From assembly GCA_012719495.1 (NCBI GenBank), contig JAAYAG010000041.1, forward strand, positions 1 through 64,000: 64,000 nucleotides of DNA, read 5' to 3'. The notes under the pieces are model-generated. The model did not search any database. It was not told the origin of the DNA and was given only the letters and a program-made list of their open reading frames with translations. Source of the DNA: Bacteroidales bacterium (lineage in GTDB: Bacteria; Bacteroidota; Bacteroidia; Bacteroidales; Prolixibacteraceae). Below are positions 16,233-26,300 of this stretch, one piece after another (positions within the stretch are counted from its first letter, which is position 1; each line of letters begins with the position of its first letter). A program made the position numbers and the translations under genes.

Positions 16233-17744
16233 ATGTTAGCAGAAAAAGACATCAAACAGATAGAGACACAGGGACTTACCCTTGAAGAGTTTGAAAAACA
16301 GATCCAACATTTTCAAAAAGGATTTGCTTCAATCAAGCTAATAGGCCCCGCCACTCCCGAAAATGGAATTAAAATCCTATCGGAGGAAGACATAACCCGA
16401 ATGATTTCAGTGTTTGAAAATTCGCTTTCCTCTGGCCTATTGGCATTAAAGTTTGTTCCTGCATCGGGAGCCGCAAGCCGCATGTTCAAAGATCTATACA
16501 GTTTCCTTGAAAAAGCTGCCAACACTGAAGATGCTGAACAGTTGGCAGATAACGACAGCTTTGTAAAAACTTTTTTTACAAACATCGAAAAATTTGCCTT
16601 TTATAATTCATTATCCAAAATTACTGTCAACCAAGACGATAAAACCGAATGGGTAAAAAAACTGCTAATGCCAGATGGCCTTGGCTATGGACAAAAACCC
16701 AAAGGACAACTGGCCTTTCATAAATATGGAGATTCTTTCCGTACCCCATTCGAAGAACATCTGGTAGAAGCAGCCTCATACTGTACCGGCACAAATGGCA
16801 TGGCACAAGTGCACTTTACGGTTTCACCTGAGCATCAGGACGGTTTCGAACAGTTACTGAAAAAAGTACGTAATGAGTACCAAAAGCGCTATGGCGTTCA
16901 GCTCAAGGTTACTTTCTCTCATCAGCATAAATCGACTGATACCGTCGCTGTCGATAAGAATAATGAACCGTTCAGGAATAGTGACGGAAGCATGGTTTTC
17001 CGCCCCGGGGGCCATGGTGCCCTGCTCGAAAACCTGAACGAGCTTGATTCCGACATAGTTTTTATCAAAAACATAGACAACGTAGTACCCGACCATTTAA
17101 AGGCCGAAACAAAACGTTTCAAAAAAGTACTCGCAGGACTTCTTGTATCGGAGCGAAACAAGATTTATACCTATCTCGAAAAACTTGACAAGCCCGAAGC
17201 AGCGGAAAATAACGACCTGCTAAAAACAATTGAGGCATTCCTGCGCAAAGAATTATTTATTCAGTTCGACAATGATTTTGCGTCGAACGAAGATAAAATT
17301 GTCTTCTTTAAGAAAAAGCTCAACCGCCCATTGCGAGTTTGCGGAATGGTGAAAAACCAAGGCGAACCGGGTGGCGGGCCTTTCATTGTTGTCAATGGCG
17401 ATGGAACCATTTCGCCACAAATCCTTGAATCGGCACAAATAAACCTGGCCGACGAAAAACAAGCAGAGCTTTTCAGCCAATCAACTCATTTTAACCCGGT
17501 TGATTTGGTTTGCAGCATTAAAGATTATAAAGGGAAAAAATTCGATTTACTGGCCTTCCGTGACCCCGAAACCGGGTTTATTTCGACAAAATCGCAAAAC
17601 GGGCAAGAGTTTAAAGCCCTTGAATTACCTGGCCTTTGGAACGGAGCCATGGCCGACTGGAACACCATATTTGTTGAAGTACCGGCCATAACCTTTAACC
17701 CGGTAAAAACAGTAAACGACCTGCTGCGCCCTGAACATCAATAG
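16233..17744 (+). CDS. DUF4301 family protein
   Basis: A 503-residue cytosolic protein with the features I know for DUF4301, a family common in Bacteroidota: LKFVPASGAASRMFKDLY near the N-terminus, FRPGGHGALLENLNELDSD and FIKNIDNVVPD in the middle, and RVCGMVKNQGEPGGGPF towards the C-terminus. The glycine-rich blocks recall nucleotidyltransferase-like folds, but no activity is established. It begins a plus-strand run with a TPR gene (21 bases downstream) and aroE. Confidence 0.88.
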   Translation: MLAEKDIKQIETQGLTLEEFEKQIQHFQKGFASIKLIGPATPENGIKILSEEDITRMISVFENSLSSGLLALKFVPASGAASRMFKDLYSFLEKAANTEDAEQLADNDSFVKTFFTNIEKFAFYNSLSKITVNQDDKTEWVKKLLMPDGLGYGQKPKGQLAFHKYGDSFRTPFEEHLVEAASYCTGTNGMAQVHFTVSPEHQDGFEQLLKKVRNEYQKRYGVQLKVTFSHQHKSTDTVAVDKNNEPFRNSDGSMVFRPGGHGALLENLNELDSDIVFIKNIDNVVPDHLKAETKRFKKVLAGLLVSERNKIYTYLEKLDKPEAAENNDLLKTIEAFLRKELFIQFDNDFASNEDKIVFFKKKLNRPLRVCGMVKNQGEPGGGPFIVVNGDGTISPQILESAQINLADEKQAELFSQSTHFNPVDLVCSIKDYKGKKFDLLAFRDPETGFISTKSQNGQEFKALELPGLWNGAMADWNTIFVEVPAITFNPVKTVNDLLRPEHQ

Positions 17745-17765
17745 TCCATTAGTTGTTGGTTTGAA

Positions 17766-19181
17766 ATGAACAAAGAGCAATATAATTTTCACGAAGAAGA
17801 AGAAATTGACGAGATTATTCAACGCTATGAGGAGATGCTCAAAAGCGGTGAAACATTCTATTTTGATGTGTTTCAAATAGAAATGATCATCGACAGCTAT
17901 ATCGAGGAAGGGAATTTGTATCCTGCCCTCAAAGTAGTTGAAACTGGATTGGAGCAGCATCCCGGCTCAATTAATATACTCATTAAAAAAGCTTCGATTT
18001 TGCTAAATCTTGGCGAAACCAATTCAGCATTATCACTCATCAACAGTCTGCTGCTAATTGAAGGTACTAGCCCCGACTTATATTTGATGAAAGGTACCGC
18101 ACATTTAGTCCTTGGCGATTTAAACGAAGCAAAAGACAATTTTGCCAAAACATTAAAATATTCATTCGGGAACAACGAAGAAAACTATTACAACATTGGC
18201 TATGCCTATGAACAGGCCAACCATTTCAAAAAAGCCCTGTCCTATTTTCTAAAAGCTTTTGCGCTGAACGAAAAAAACGAAATGGTACTTTACGAAATTG
18301 CATACTGCTACGAAAAGACAGGAGACAATTACAAAAGTATCGAATTCTATAACAAATATTTAGACATAGACTCATTCTCAGACAACGCCTGGTTCAATTT
18401 GGGTATTTTGTACAATAAACTCGAAAAGCACAAGAAAGCTATTGAAGCTTACGAATTTGCCGTAGCCATAAACGATGACTTTGCCAGTGCCTGGTTTAAC
18501 CTTGGCAACAGCTACATGCTGCGTAAGAATTTTTCAAAAGCCATCGACGCCTTCACTGAATTTCTCCGATTTGATGACTCAAGCGATGAAATATGCTGCA
18601 TCATTGGCGATTGCCATATAAACAACCGCGATCACGAGAAGGCTTTCGAGTTTTATCAGCGAGCCGTTACGTTCAATAAGAAGAACGACCGTGCATGGTT
18701 TGGCTCTGCACTTGCAATGAAGTTAATAAATGATTATCACGCTGCTTATAAATACCTCAAAAAAGCAGTAAACATCGATTATGACAATAGCGAATACTGG
18801 CTGTTCATGGCCAAAATTTGCAGAAAACTAAACCTGCGATCTGAAACTGAAACTGCTTACGAGAGAGTTTGTGAACTCAACCCCGGTAAGCTAACCGGAT
18901 GGCTTAAATTATCGGAACACCTTCACCATAATGGCATGATAAGTAAAGCAATTTCTATTCTTGAAACCAGCTTGTTTTATCACCCTGCCAATGCCGTTTT
19001 GCATTACCGCCTATCTGCCTATTATTTCGAATCGATGAACGAAAAAAATGCAGTTAAGCACCTGAAAAAAGCGCTACTGGTTGATGCCGACAAACAAAAC
19101 TACCTGTTCGACATTCTTCCAGAGGCAAGACTTAATGAAACTATTGTAAAACTTATCGACAAGTACGGAAACAAATCATAA
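17766..19181 (+). CDS. tetratricopeptide repeat protein
   Basis: A 471-residue soluble protein made almost wholly of TPRs. Repeats are clear in ENYYNIGYAYEQANHFKKAL, NAWFNLGILYNKLEKHKKAI and SAWFNLGNSYMLRKNFSKAI, and continue to about residue 440. No signal peptide is present, so it is probably a cytosolic interaction scaffold. The acidic N-terminus (EEEEIDEIIQRYEEML) precedes the repeats. It lies between DUF4301 and aroE with short gaps (21 and 39 bases), which suggests one operon. The partner is unknown. Confidence 0.9.
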   Translation: MNKEQYNFHEEEEIDEIIQRYEEMLKSGETFYFDVFQIEMIIDSYIEEGNLYPALKVVETGLEQHPGSINILIKKASILLNLGETNSALSLINSLLLIEGTSPDLYLMKGTAHLVLGDLNEAKDNFAKTLKYSFGNNEENYYNIGYAYEQANHFKKALSYFLKAFALNEKNEMVLYEIAYCYEKTGDNYKSIEFYNKYLDIDSFSDNAWFNLGILYNKLEKHKKAIEAYEFAVAINDDFASAWFNLGNSYMLRKNFSKAIDAFTEFLRFDDSSDEICCIIGDCHINNRDHEKAFEFYQRAVTFNKKNDRAWFGSALAMKLINDYHAAYKYLKKAVNIDYDNSEYWLFMAKICRKLNLRSETETAYERVCELNPGKLTGWLKLSEHLHHNGMISKAISILETSLFYHPANAVLHYRLSAYYFESMNEKNAVKHLKKALLVDADKQNYLFDILPEARLNETIVKLIDKYGNKS

Positions 19182-19220
19182 GTATACCCTGTCTGTCGAT
19201 TCTAAATCAATCATCAAAAT

Positions 19221-19970
19221 ATGTCAACTTACGGATTAATTGGCTACCCACTCGGACATTCATTCTCAAAAAAATTTTTTACTGAAAAGTTTGAAAAAGA
19301 AGGACTTACCGACTGCAAGTACCTCAATTTTGAGATCGAGAATATCGACATGTTCCCCACAATTTTTCAACAATACAATGATATTAAAGGGCTAAATTGC
19401 ACCATACCCTACAAACAACAGGTAATGAAATTCCTCGACGAAGTTGACGAAGAAACAGCCAAAGTAGGTGCAGTAAACACCATAAAACCAATTTATACCG
19501 CCAATGGGGTAAAACTTAAAGGTTTTAATACTGATATCATTGGTTTTGAGCGCTCACTAAAGCCCATGCTGAAACAAACCCATGCCAAAGCGTTAATTTT
19601 GGGAACCGGTGGAGCATCAAAAGCCATTAAACATATTTTACAAAAACTGGGCATCGACTTTCTTTCAGCATCTATTGAAAATGAACTATTTAAAAACGAA
19701 ATACGCTATTCCGACATCGATAAGAAAATGATAGAAGAACGTACCATTATTATTAATGCTACCCCACTGGGAACGCATCCCAAAATAGACGCCTGCCCCG
19801 ATATCCCATACGAATATTTAACTTCTGACCACGTGTTGTTCGATTTGGTTTATAACCCTGAAATAACATTATTCATGAAGAAAGGAATTGAAAAAGGTGC
19901 CAATGTAAAAAATGGACTGGAAATGCTTCATGGACAAGCTCTTGCAGCTTGGGAAATATGGAATAGCTAA
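19221..19970 (+). CDS. aroE: shikimate dehydrogenase
   Basis: A 249-residue enzyme reducing 3-dehydroshikimate to shikimate with NADPH in aromatic amino-acid synthesis. Shikimate-binding residues are seen in YPLGHSFSKKFF and NCTIPYK, with catalytic Lys65, and in KGFNTDIIGF with Asp105. The cofactor loop is GTGGASKA. The NATPLGTHP and GLEMLHGQALAAW blocks complete the family signature. Slightly shorter than the E. coli enzyme (about 272), as is usual in Bacteroidota. Last gene of the DUF4301-TPR-aroE run. Confidence 0.95.
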   Translation: MSTYGLIGYPLGHSFSKKFFTEKFEKEGLTDCKYLNFEIENIDMFPTIFQQYNDIKGLNCTIPYKQQVMKFLDEVDEETAKVGAVNTIKPIYTANGVKLKGFNTDIIGFERSLKPMLKQTHAKALILGTGGASKAIKHILQKLGIDFLSASIENELFKNEIRYSDIDKKMIEERTIIINATPLGTHPKIDACPDIPYEYLTSDHVLFDLVYNPEITLFMKKGIEKGANVKNGLEMLHGQALAAWEIWNS

Positions 19971-20098
19971 ACTCCGTCTAACATTTTGTTCACTGAAAAA
20001 GTTTTTCAGAAAGTAATGCATCCTCCACAACTATTTGGTTGATAGCCGCCCAAAGATGTGTTGTTCACCGATAAAATAAGACTGTTTATCCAAAACAA

Positions 20099-20131
20099 TT
20101 GATACGTTTTTACCAAGCTGCCGTACATTTG
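20099..20131 (+). promoter_or_regulatory. candidate promoter of the TM2 gene
   Basis: TTG (20099-20101), 22 bases, then TACATTTG (20124-20131) matches the Bacteroidota -33/-7 pattern. The leader before the ATG at 20149 would be about 13 bases. Confidence 0.45.
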
Positions 20132-20148
20132 AGAAAAAATTAAACATC

Positions 20149-20475
20149 ATGAGAACAGATCAAGAAAAATATTGTTTTAGCTGCGGAGAAGCCATCTTTT
20201 CAAAAGCCGAAATTTGCCCCAAATGCGGAGTTCCCCAACCGGATATCGTTAGAAACAAAACACTTAATAATCGGTGGATTGCCGCTGTTCTCTTGTGTTG
20301 GATCCTTGGGGTTTTTGGAGCTCACCGATTTTATCTTGGACGGACTGGTTCCGGAGTGCTTATGCTAATAACAATTGGCGGGCTCGGAATCTGGTATTTA
20401 ATCGACCTTATTCTTGTAATTGTTGGCCAAATGCGCGATAGTAATGGCCAATATGTTAAAGCACAAATTGAATAA
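20149..20475 (+). CDS. zinc-ribbon TM2 domain membrane protein
   Basis: A 108-residue protein. Two CxxC pairs near the N-terminus (CFSCGEAIFSKAEICPKCG) form a zinc ribbon. A TM2 domain follows: the first membrane span (WIAAVLLCWILGVFGAHRFY), the typical GAHRFYLGRTGSG turn, and a second span (LITIGGLGIWYLIDLILVIV). TM2 proteins have no well-defined biochemical role. A single-gene transcript is likely, with its own promoter candidate and a strong terminator. Confidence 0.92.
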   Translation: MRTDQEKYCFSCGEAIFSKAEICPKCGVPQPDIVRNKTLNNRWIAAVLLCWILGVFGAHRFYLGRTGSGVLMLITIGGLGIWYLIDLILVIVGQMRDSNGQYVKAQIE

Positions 20476-20493
20476 ACCCATATTTAATCTGCT

Positions 20494-20533
20494 AACAAGG
20501 CTGCTCCCATTTTGGAAGCGGCTTTGTTTTTTT
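20494..20533 (+). terminator. intrinsic terminator after the TM2 gene
   Basis: AACAAGGCTGCT (20494-20505) pairs with AGCGGCTTTGTT (20517-20528), allowing G-U pairs, and is followed by a run of seven T. It begins 18 bases after the TM2 stop codon. Confidence 0.8.
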
Positions 20534-20615
20534 ATACATTTTAGGTTACTCAAATTTTGATTGAACAAAACATACTCCCTCTTGTTTATTTATACTGAAT
20601 TTAAACAAGAAAAAT

Positions 20616-21221
20616 ATGAAATATATTCTGCTAATTGGGTTAATAACTCTTACATTAAGCATATCGGCACAGAACAATATGCTGAAAATTAACGAAATGC
20701 TTCCTGCAAAAACTGAAAAGATGAAAAATGCGCTTAATGACGCTACTGTTGACCTTAAATCTCAGGTAAAAAAAAACGGTCTTCTGGTTATATTCTCGTG
20801 TAACACCTGCCCTTTTGTTGTTGCCTGGGAAGACCGCTATCCGATGGTGAACAAACTGGCTGAAGAAAACAACATCGGCTTTGTGTTGATCAACTCGAAT
20901 TTTATGAAACGTAACGACGACGATTCCTGGGAGGCCATGAAAAAACACGCAGTAAAACTCAACTATAAATGGCCATACTTAATTGACAACGAAAGTGTTG
21001 TTGCAAACGCCTTTGGTGCCCAAACTACTCCACATGTGTTTCTGTTCGACAAGGAGCTGAAACTGGTGTACAAAGGAGCCATCGACGACAATTACAAAGA
21101 TGCCGCTCAGGTTAAAGAATTCTACCTTAAAGATGCCATGCAAAACCTGGCCAACGGAAAAGAAATTACCAACAAAGAGACCCGAAACCTGGGGTGTAGC
21201 ATAAAACGAAAAACAGAGTAA
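20616..21221 (+). CDS. secreted thioredoxin-fold redoxin
   Basis: A 201-residue protein with an N-terminal signal peptide (MKYILLIGLITLTLSISA) and a redoxin/AhpC-TSA-like thioredoxin fold. The redox pair Cys62/Cys65 lies in FSCNTCPFV. NSNFMKRNDDDSWEAMKKHA and the cis-Pro region AQTTPHVFLFDK follow. The C-terminus (NLGCSIKRK) holds a third cysteine common in this Bacteroidota subgroup. It likely acts as a periplasmic thiol-disulphide protein; its partner is unknown. It converges on the SIMPL gene with only 7 bases between stops. Confidence 0.9.
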   Translation: MKYILLIGLITLTLSISAQNNMLKINEMLPAKTEKMKNALNDATVDLKSQVKKNGLLVIFSCNTCPFVVAWEDRYPMVNKLAEENNIGFVLINSNFMKRNDDDSWEAMKKHAVKLNYKWPYLIDNESVVANAFGAQTTPHVFLFDKELKLVYKGAIDDNYKDAAQVKEFYLKDAMQNLANGKEITNKETRNLGCSIKRKTE

Positions 21222-21228
21222 ACTACAC

Positions 21229-21948
21229 TTAATCAAGATAATATTGGACGTTTGTTACAACCCTAACTACTTTAATGTGTGGGGTGTTGTAATTGGCATC
21301 TTGAATTGAAAAGAGGCCTTGCGAGGCTTCTTTTATTGTTCCCAGTTTACTCTTCGAGTCCTTGGCAAATTGCTCACCAGCTTTTCGTGCATTAATATTG
21401 GCTTCCTCAATCATAGCTGGTTTTATTTCATTCAATCCTTTAAAATCGTATGATATTGAGGTTTGATATTCATCGCTGTTCAACACAACACCCTTTAGCA
21501 GAAGTGCTGAAGAATTGTCTGAAGCTTTTAGTACTTGGTCAAGTTTGTTTGTATTTAATCTTACAAAGCCTTTTGCCAGATAACGAAAAGAATAATTCCG
21601 GTCAGTATTATAAAGTTGAGTTTGAACATCGATAACACTAGGCGATGAAAATGAAATCTCTTCGGATGAGAAACCATGCGAAAGAAGAAATTCAACAATG
21701 ATCCTTTTATTCTGCTCAATTTTTTGATTGAGGTTGATTAAATCATTGTCGGATACAGTGTAGGCGATTGGCCAGAAGATATTATCAGCAAGCACCTCAC
21801 GTTCAGCAAGTCCACGAACAGTTACGGTTCGTTCGCCGGCTCCAAGCATTCTCAAGCCTTTACCCACAAAAAAGCCAAGGGCAACCAAGCCTGCAAAAAT
21901 AAAAATGCCCAAAACCAACAGCTGATTTCTTTTGCTAAATGATCCCAT
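21229..21948 (-). CDS. SIMPL domain (DUF541) protein
   Basis: A 239-residue protein with an N-terminal membrane anchor (LLVLGIFIFAGLVALGFFVG) and a periplasmic SIMPL domain: ERTVTVRGLAEREVLADN opens it, and NARKAGEQFAKDSKSKLGTI carries the typical conserved C-terminal block. SIMPL proteins such as E. coli YggE are linked to oxidative-stress resistance, with no known enzymatic activity. The next gene, an MFS transporter, is divergent. Confidence 0.9.
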   Translation of the reverse strand: MGSFSKRNQLLVLGIFIFAGLVALGFFVGKGLRMLGAGERTVTVRGLAEREVLADNIFWPIAYTVSDNDLINLNQKIEQNKRIIVEFLLSHGFSSEEISFSSPSVIDVQTQLYNTDRNYSFRYLAKGFVRLNTNKLDQVLKASDNSSALLLKGVVLNSDEYQTSISYDFKGLNEIKPAMIEEANINARKAGEQFAKDSKSKLGTIKEASQGLFSIQDANYNTPHIKVVRVVTNVQYYLD

Positions 21949-22035
21949 AGTCGTTACTTCTCAAATTCAGGTTAAAATTACATTTAAATTTATTTGTAAA
22001 ACAGGATATTGGCAGGTTTTATTGTACCAAACCTA

Positions 22036-22043
22036 TAAGTTTG
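22036..22043 (+). promoter_or_regulatory. candidate -7 element of the MFS gene; decides its start
   Basis: TAAGTTTG fits TAnnTTTG. Transcription would start near 22048, which rules out the upstream TTG at 22041 as the start codon and favours the ATG at 22059. A TTG at 22009 is 24 bases upstream, longer than usual. Confidence 0.4.
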
Positions 22044-22058
22044 CCCAAAAACAAAGCA

Positions 22059-23222
22059 ATGACAGCCTACAAGAGTTTCAAGGAAAATCCGATGTATATT
22101 TTTTTAGTGATGCTCTGCATTGCATCAGCCGTTGGAAATCAGGGCTGGCAAACCCTCTTTAATAATTTTGCAGTAGAAGAAGCCGGGGTAGATTCAGTGA
22201 AAATGGGAATCATTCAATCATTACGCGAAGTACCGGGTTTCCTCACCTTCTTTTCGGTTTACATATTGCTTTTTATTGCAGAACACCGTTTTGCATCAAC
22301 GTCGATAGTTTTACTAGGATTGGGAGTCATGCTCACCGGCTTTTTCACTTCGTTGGGCGGCTTAATTTTCACAACAGTGCTTATGTCTGTTGGTTTTCAC
22401 TATTTCGACACGGCTAACCAATCACTTACCCTTCAATATTTTCAAACCGATCGTGTTCCATTAGTGCTGGGAAAACTACGAAGCATTACTGCCCTCTCGA
22501 ATATTGGAGTTGGGGTTGCAATTTGGTTGCTCTCGAGATACTTATCATATCAAATGCTTTTTCTGGGGGTAGGATTAGTGGTTATACTCATTGGGGTATA
22601 CTCATATATTCTAAAACCAGTTGACCATCTGCTTCCCCCTCAACACAAAAAACTGATTTTCAAAAGAAAATACTGGTTGTTTTATGTGCTGAATTTTTTA
22701 GCCGGAGCCCGAAGGCAAATTTTTATTGTTTTCGCTGTTTTTATTTTGGTTCAGAAATATCATTTTTCGGTAATACATATCACTGTGCTATTTGTGATTA
22801 ACAACATTATCACATGGTTATTAAGCCCATACATTGGGAAAGCCATAAACCGGTATGGCGAACGAAAAATGCTTACTGTGGAATATGTTTCGCTGGTCAT
22901 CGTTTTTATGCTCTATGCACTAATCGAAAACCGCTGGGCTGTAAGTGTATTGTATATTATCGACAACCTGTTTTTCAGCTTTGCCATTGCCATCAATTCA
23001 TTTTTCAGAAAAAAGGCCGATCCGGCAGACATTGCCCCTTCTATGGCCGTTGGATTCACCATTAACCACATTACAGCTGTTGTTCTGCCAGTTATAGGCG
23101 GGATACTTTGGATGGTAAACTGGCGCCTTCCCTTTATCGGGGGAGCTATTCTGGCTATGTGTTCTCTCATATTCAGCCAGTTTGTAAAAACAGAACCAGC
23201 ATTACCCACCACCACTAAATAG
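22059..23222 (+). CDS. MFS transporter
   Basis: A 387-residue inner-membrane protein with about twelve hydrophobic segments (e.g. PMYIFLVMLCIASAVG, FLTFFSVYILLFIAE, MLFLGVGLVVILIGVYSYIL, LPVIGGILWMVNW). It has the general major facilitator layout, with a central loop (LKPVDHLLPPQHKKLIFKRK). I chose ATG 22059 because a -7 element covers the earlier TTG. No substrate motif is recognised, and the neighbours (SIMPL, tricorn protease) give no hint. Confidence 0.85.
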   Translation: MTAYKSFKENPMYIFLVMLCIASAVGNQGWQTLFNNFAVEEAGVDSVKMGIIQSLREVPGFLTFFSVYILLFIAEHRFASTSIVLLGLGVMLTGFFTSLGGLIFTTVLMSVGFHYFDTANQSLTLQYFQTDRVPLVLGKLRSITALSNIGVGVAIWLLSRYLSYQMLFLGVGLVVILIGVYSYILKPVDHLLPPQHKKLIFKRKYWLFYVLNFLAGARRQIFIVFAVFILVQKYHFSVIHITVLFVINNIITWLLSPYIGKAINRYGERKMLTVEYVSLVIVFMLYALIENRWAVSVLYIIDNLFFSFAIAINSFFRKKADPADIAPSMAVGFTINHITAVVLPVIGGILWMVNWRLPFIGGAILAMCSLIFSQFVKTEPALPTTTK

Positions 23223-23388
23223 AGCCACATTCATTTTAATTGAGGAAAAGATTCAGAAATTCTAAACTAAAGCTTCATCTTTGGTGTCTTATTATGTAAT
23301 AAATATAGAATTGCTTACACTAATTATGTGAGCTTTATTAAATCAATTTACATCAACGACAAATACCAATTACATAAAATTCAGACAC

Positions 23389-26300
23389 ATGCAAAAAAAA
23401 GTTTTACCAATCATCGTGGCCATGTTACTGTCAGCCCCATTGTTGTTTGGGCAGGCCAACGAAGCCCGCTTGTTACGTTTTCCGGCAATATGGGGCGAAA
23501 AAATTGTATTTAGCTATGCGGGAGATCTTTATACTGTACCATCGTCGGGCGGTACAGCTCGCCAACTAACCAGCGACATCGGGTACGAAATGTTTGCCCG
23601 CTTTTCTCCCGATGGAAAACAAATTGCATTTACCGGACAATACGACGGTAATACCGAAGTTTTTACCATCCCTTCAGATGGCGGAATCCCGCAACGAATA
23701 ACCCACACGGCAACCCTTGGGCGCGATCTTGTTTCAGACAGGATGGGGCCAAACAACATAGTGATGGGCTGGACTCCAGACAGTAAACAAATTGTTTACC
23801 GGTCGCGTAAACAAAGCTTCAACGATTTTAAAGGACAATTGTTCCTTGCACCAGCCCAAGGAGGAATCTCTACTGAACTGCCACTGGCCGAAGGAGGTTT
23901 CTGCTCGTATTCGCCCTCGGGTAAACAACTCGCTTTTAACAGAGTATTTCGCGAATTCCGCACCTGGAAATACTACAGAGGAGGGATGGCTGATGATATC
24001 TGGATTTTCGACTTCGACACAAAAGAAGTGAAAAACATAAGCAACCATATTGCTCAGGACATCTTCCCCATGTGGGCCGGCGACGAGATATTCTTTCTTT
24101 CGGATCGTGACCGCATTATGAACATTTTTGTGTATAACACCAAGACACAACAAACCAGCAAAGTAACCCACTTTGATGAGTTCGACTGCAAATTTCCATC
24201 TATAGGAGGCAATTATATTGTTTTCGAAAATGGCGGCTACATCTATAAAATGAATGTAAACGATAAAAAGCCAGAAAAAGTAATTATAACTATTACTGGC
24301 GATTTCAATTATGCTCGAAACGAAACAAAAAAATCAAGTTCCCTGATCAGGAATGCCGACCTGTCTCCCAATGGAGAAAGAGTGGTTTTCAGTGCTCGTG
24401 GCGAAATTTTTAATGTTCCCTCTAAGAAAGGGATTAGCTATAATCTCACACAAACTTCGGGAGCACACGAACGCGATGGCATATGGTCGCCCGATGGCAA
24501 ATATATCGCCTATCTTTCAGACCAGTCAGGCGAATTTGAAATATGGGTGCAAGCCCAAGACAAATCAACCCCGGCTCGCCAGATTACAAAAAATGCAGAC
24601 ACATACTATTTCAATATCTTGTGGTCGCCCGATAGCAAAAAAATACTCTGGAACGACAGAAAATTTCGACTCCGTTATGTTGATGTTGAAACAGGCGAAA
24701 TTACCGAGGTATTCAAAGCCCGGTACGGCCAACCGAATGATTATGCGTGGTCGCCCGACAGCAAATGGATAACATTCAACCGGCCGAGTGAAAACAGATT
24801 CTCAACAATTAGCATTTATAACACAGTTAATAAAGAAGTTAAAGACATCACCGATAATTGGTACGACTCTGGATCGCCCAACTTTTCGGCCGATGGAAAA
24901 TATTTAGTCTTCGTTTCTGATCGTGATTTCTCACCAACATACAGTCAAACAGAATGGAACCATGCCTACGAAAATATGGGCAAAGTTTATTTGGCTGTGT
25001 TGTCAGAAAAAACGTCCTCTCCATTTGCCCTTGAGAATGACAGTGTAGCTATTAGCACTGAAACATTACCAGAAAAAAGCGAAAAAACAAAAGGAAAAAA
25101 AGAAGCTAAAACCCCTTCTCAATCCAATCAGAAAGAAACGTTGGAAACCGAAATCAATTTTGATGGGATCGGTAACCGAATAATATCACTTCCGATTGAA
25201 GCCAGTAATTACTCGAATGTATATTGTGTCGACGGGAAAGTATATTACAACCAAAGTACCGACAATGGCACAAAAGCCAAGGTATATCTTCTGAACAAAA
25301 AGGAAGAGAAAGAACTGGGCTCGTTCAATTTTGCAATTTCTGCAAATAATAAAAAAATGCTGATCCGTGAAAAAACAAGCTGGGGAGTTATCGACCTGCC
25401 ATCGGACCAGATAAAACTGAGCGAAACTATCGATATCGACAAAATGGAAGCTTGGGTTGATTATGCTCAGGAATGGAAACAGATTTATGATGAAAGCTGG
25501 CGCCAGATGCGGGATTTCTTCTATGTAGAGAACATGCATGGGGTTAACTGGAAAACAATGCACGAAAAATATGCCCCATTGGTTAAGCATGTGCGGCACC
25601 GCGACGACCTCACCTATATTATTGGAGAACTTATTGGAGAACTGAATGTTGGACACGCTTATGTGTTGAGTGGCGAACGACCTGCACCAGAGAGGGTTAA
25701 AACAGGATTGCTTGGAGCCAAGATAAGCCGCGACCCCTCGGGGTATTTTCGAATCGATCAACTGCTGAAAGGAGCAAACTGGAGCAGTTCGTTACGGTCG
25801 CCATTGACTGAAATCGGGGTAAACGCTCACGAGGGCGATTACATTGTATCGGTTAACGGAACCAGCACAAATACAGTCAGCGATATTTTTTCACTTCTCG
25901 CGGGCAAAGCCGAAACTGAGGTGGAAATTGGATTGAACAACAAACCCTCAGAAACTGATGCCCGAAAGATAATAATCAAACCTATTGCCGACGAATCAGC
26001 GTTATATTATTACAATTGGGTACAGGGCAATATTGAAAAAGTGAACAAAGCAAGCAACGGAGATGTAGGATACATTCACATACCCGACATGAGCGCTGAA
26101 GGGTTGAATGAATTTGCCAAGTATTTCTACCCGCAATTGAACAAAAAAGGGTTAATAATTGACGACCGTGGAAATGGAGGCGGAAATGTGTCTCCCATGA
26201 TTCTTGAACGTCTAATGCGCGAAGCCGGAAGAGCAAACATCAGAAGGAATATGATCGACCCAACCCCGGTACCGAATGCCACTCTCCTTGGTCCAAAAGT

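Noticed and set aside
25186-25761. 191-codon minus-strand frame
   Set aside because: Antisense shadow of the tricorn protease gene; composition is that of a reversed reading frame.
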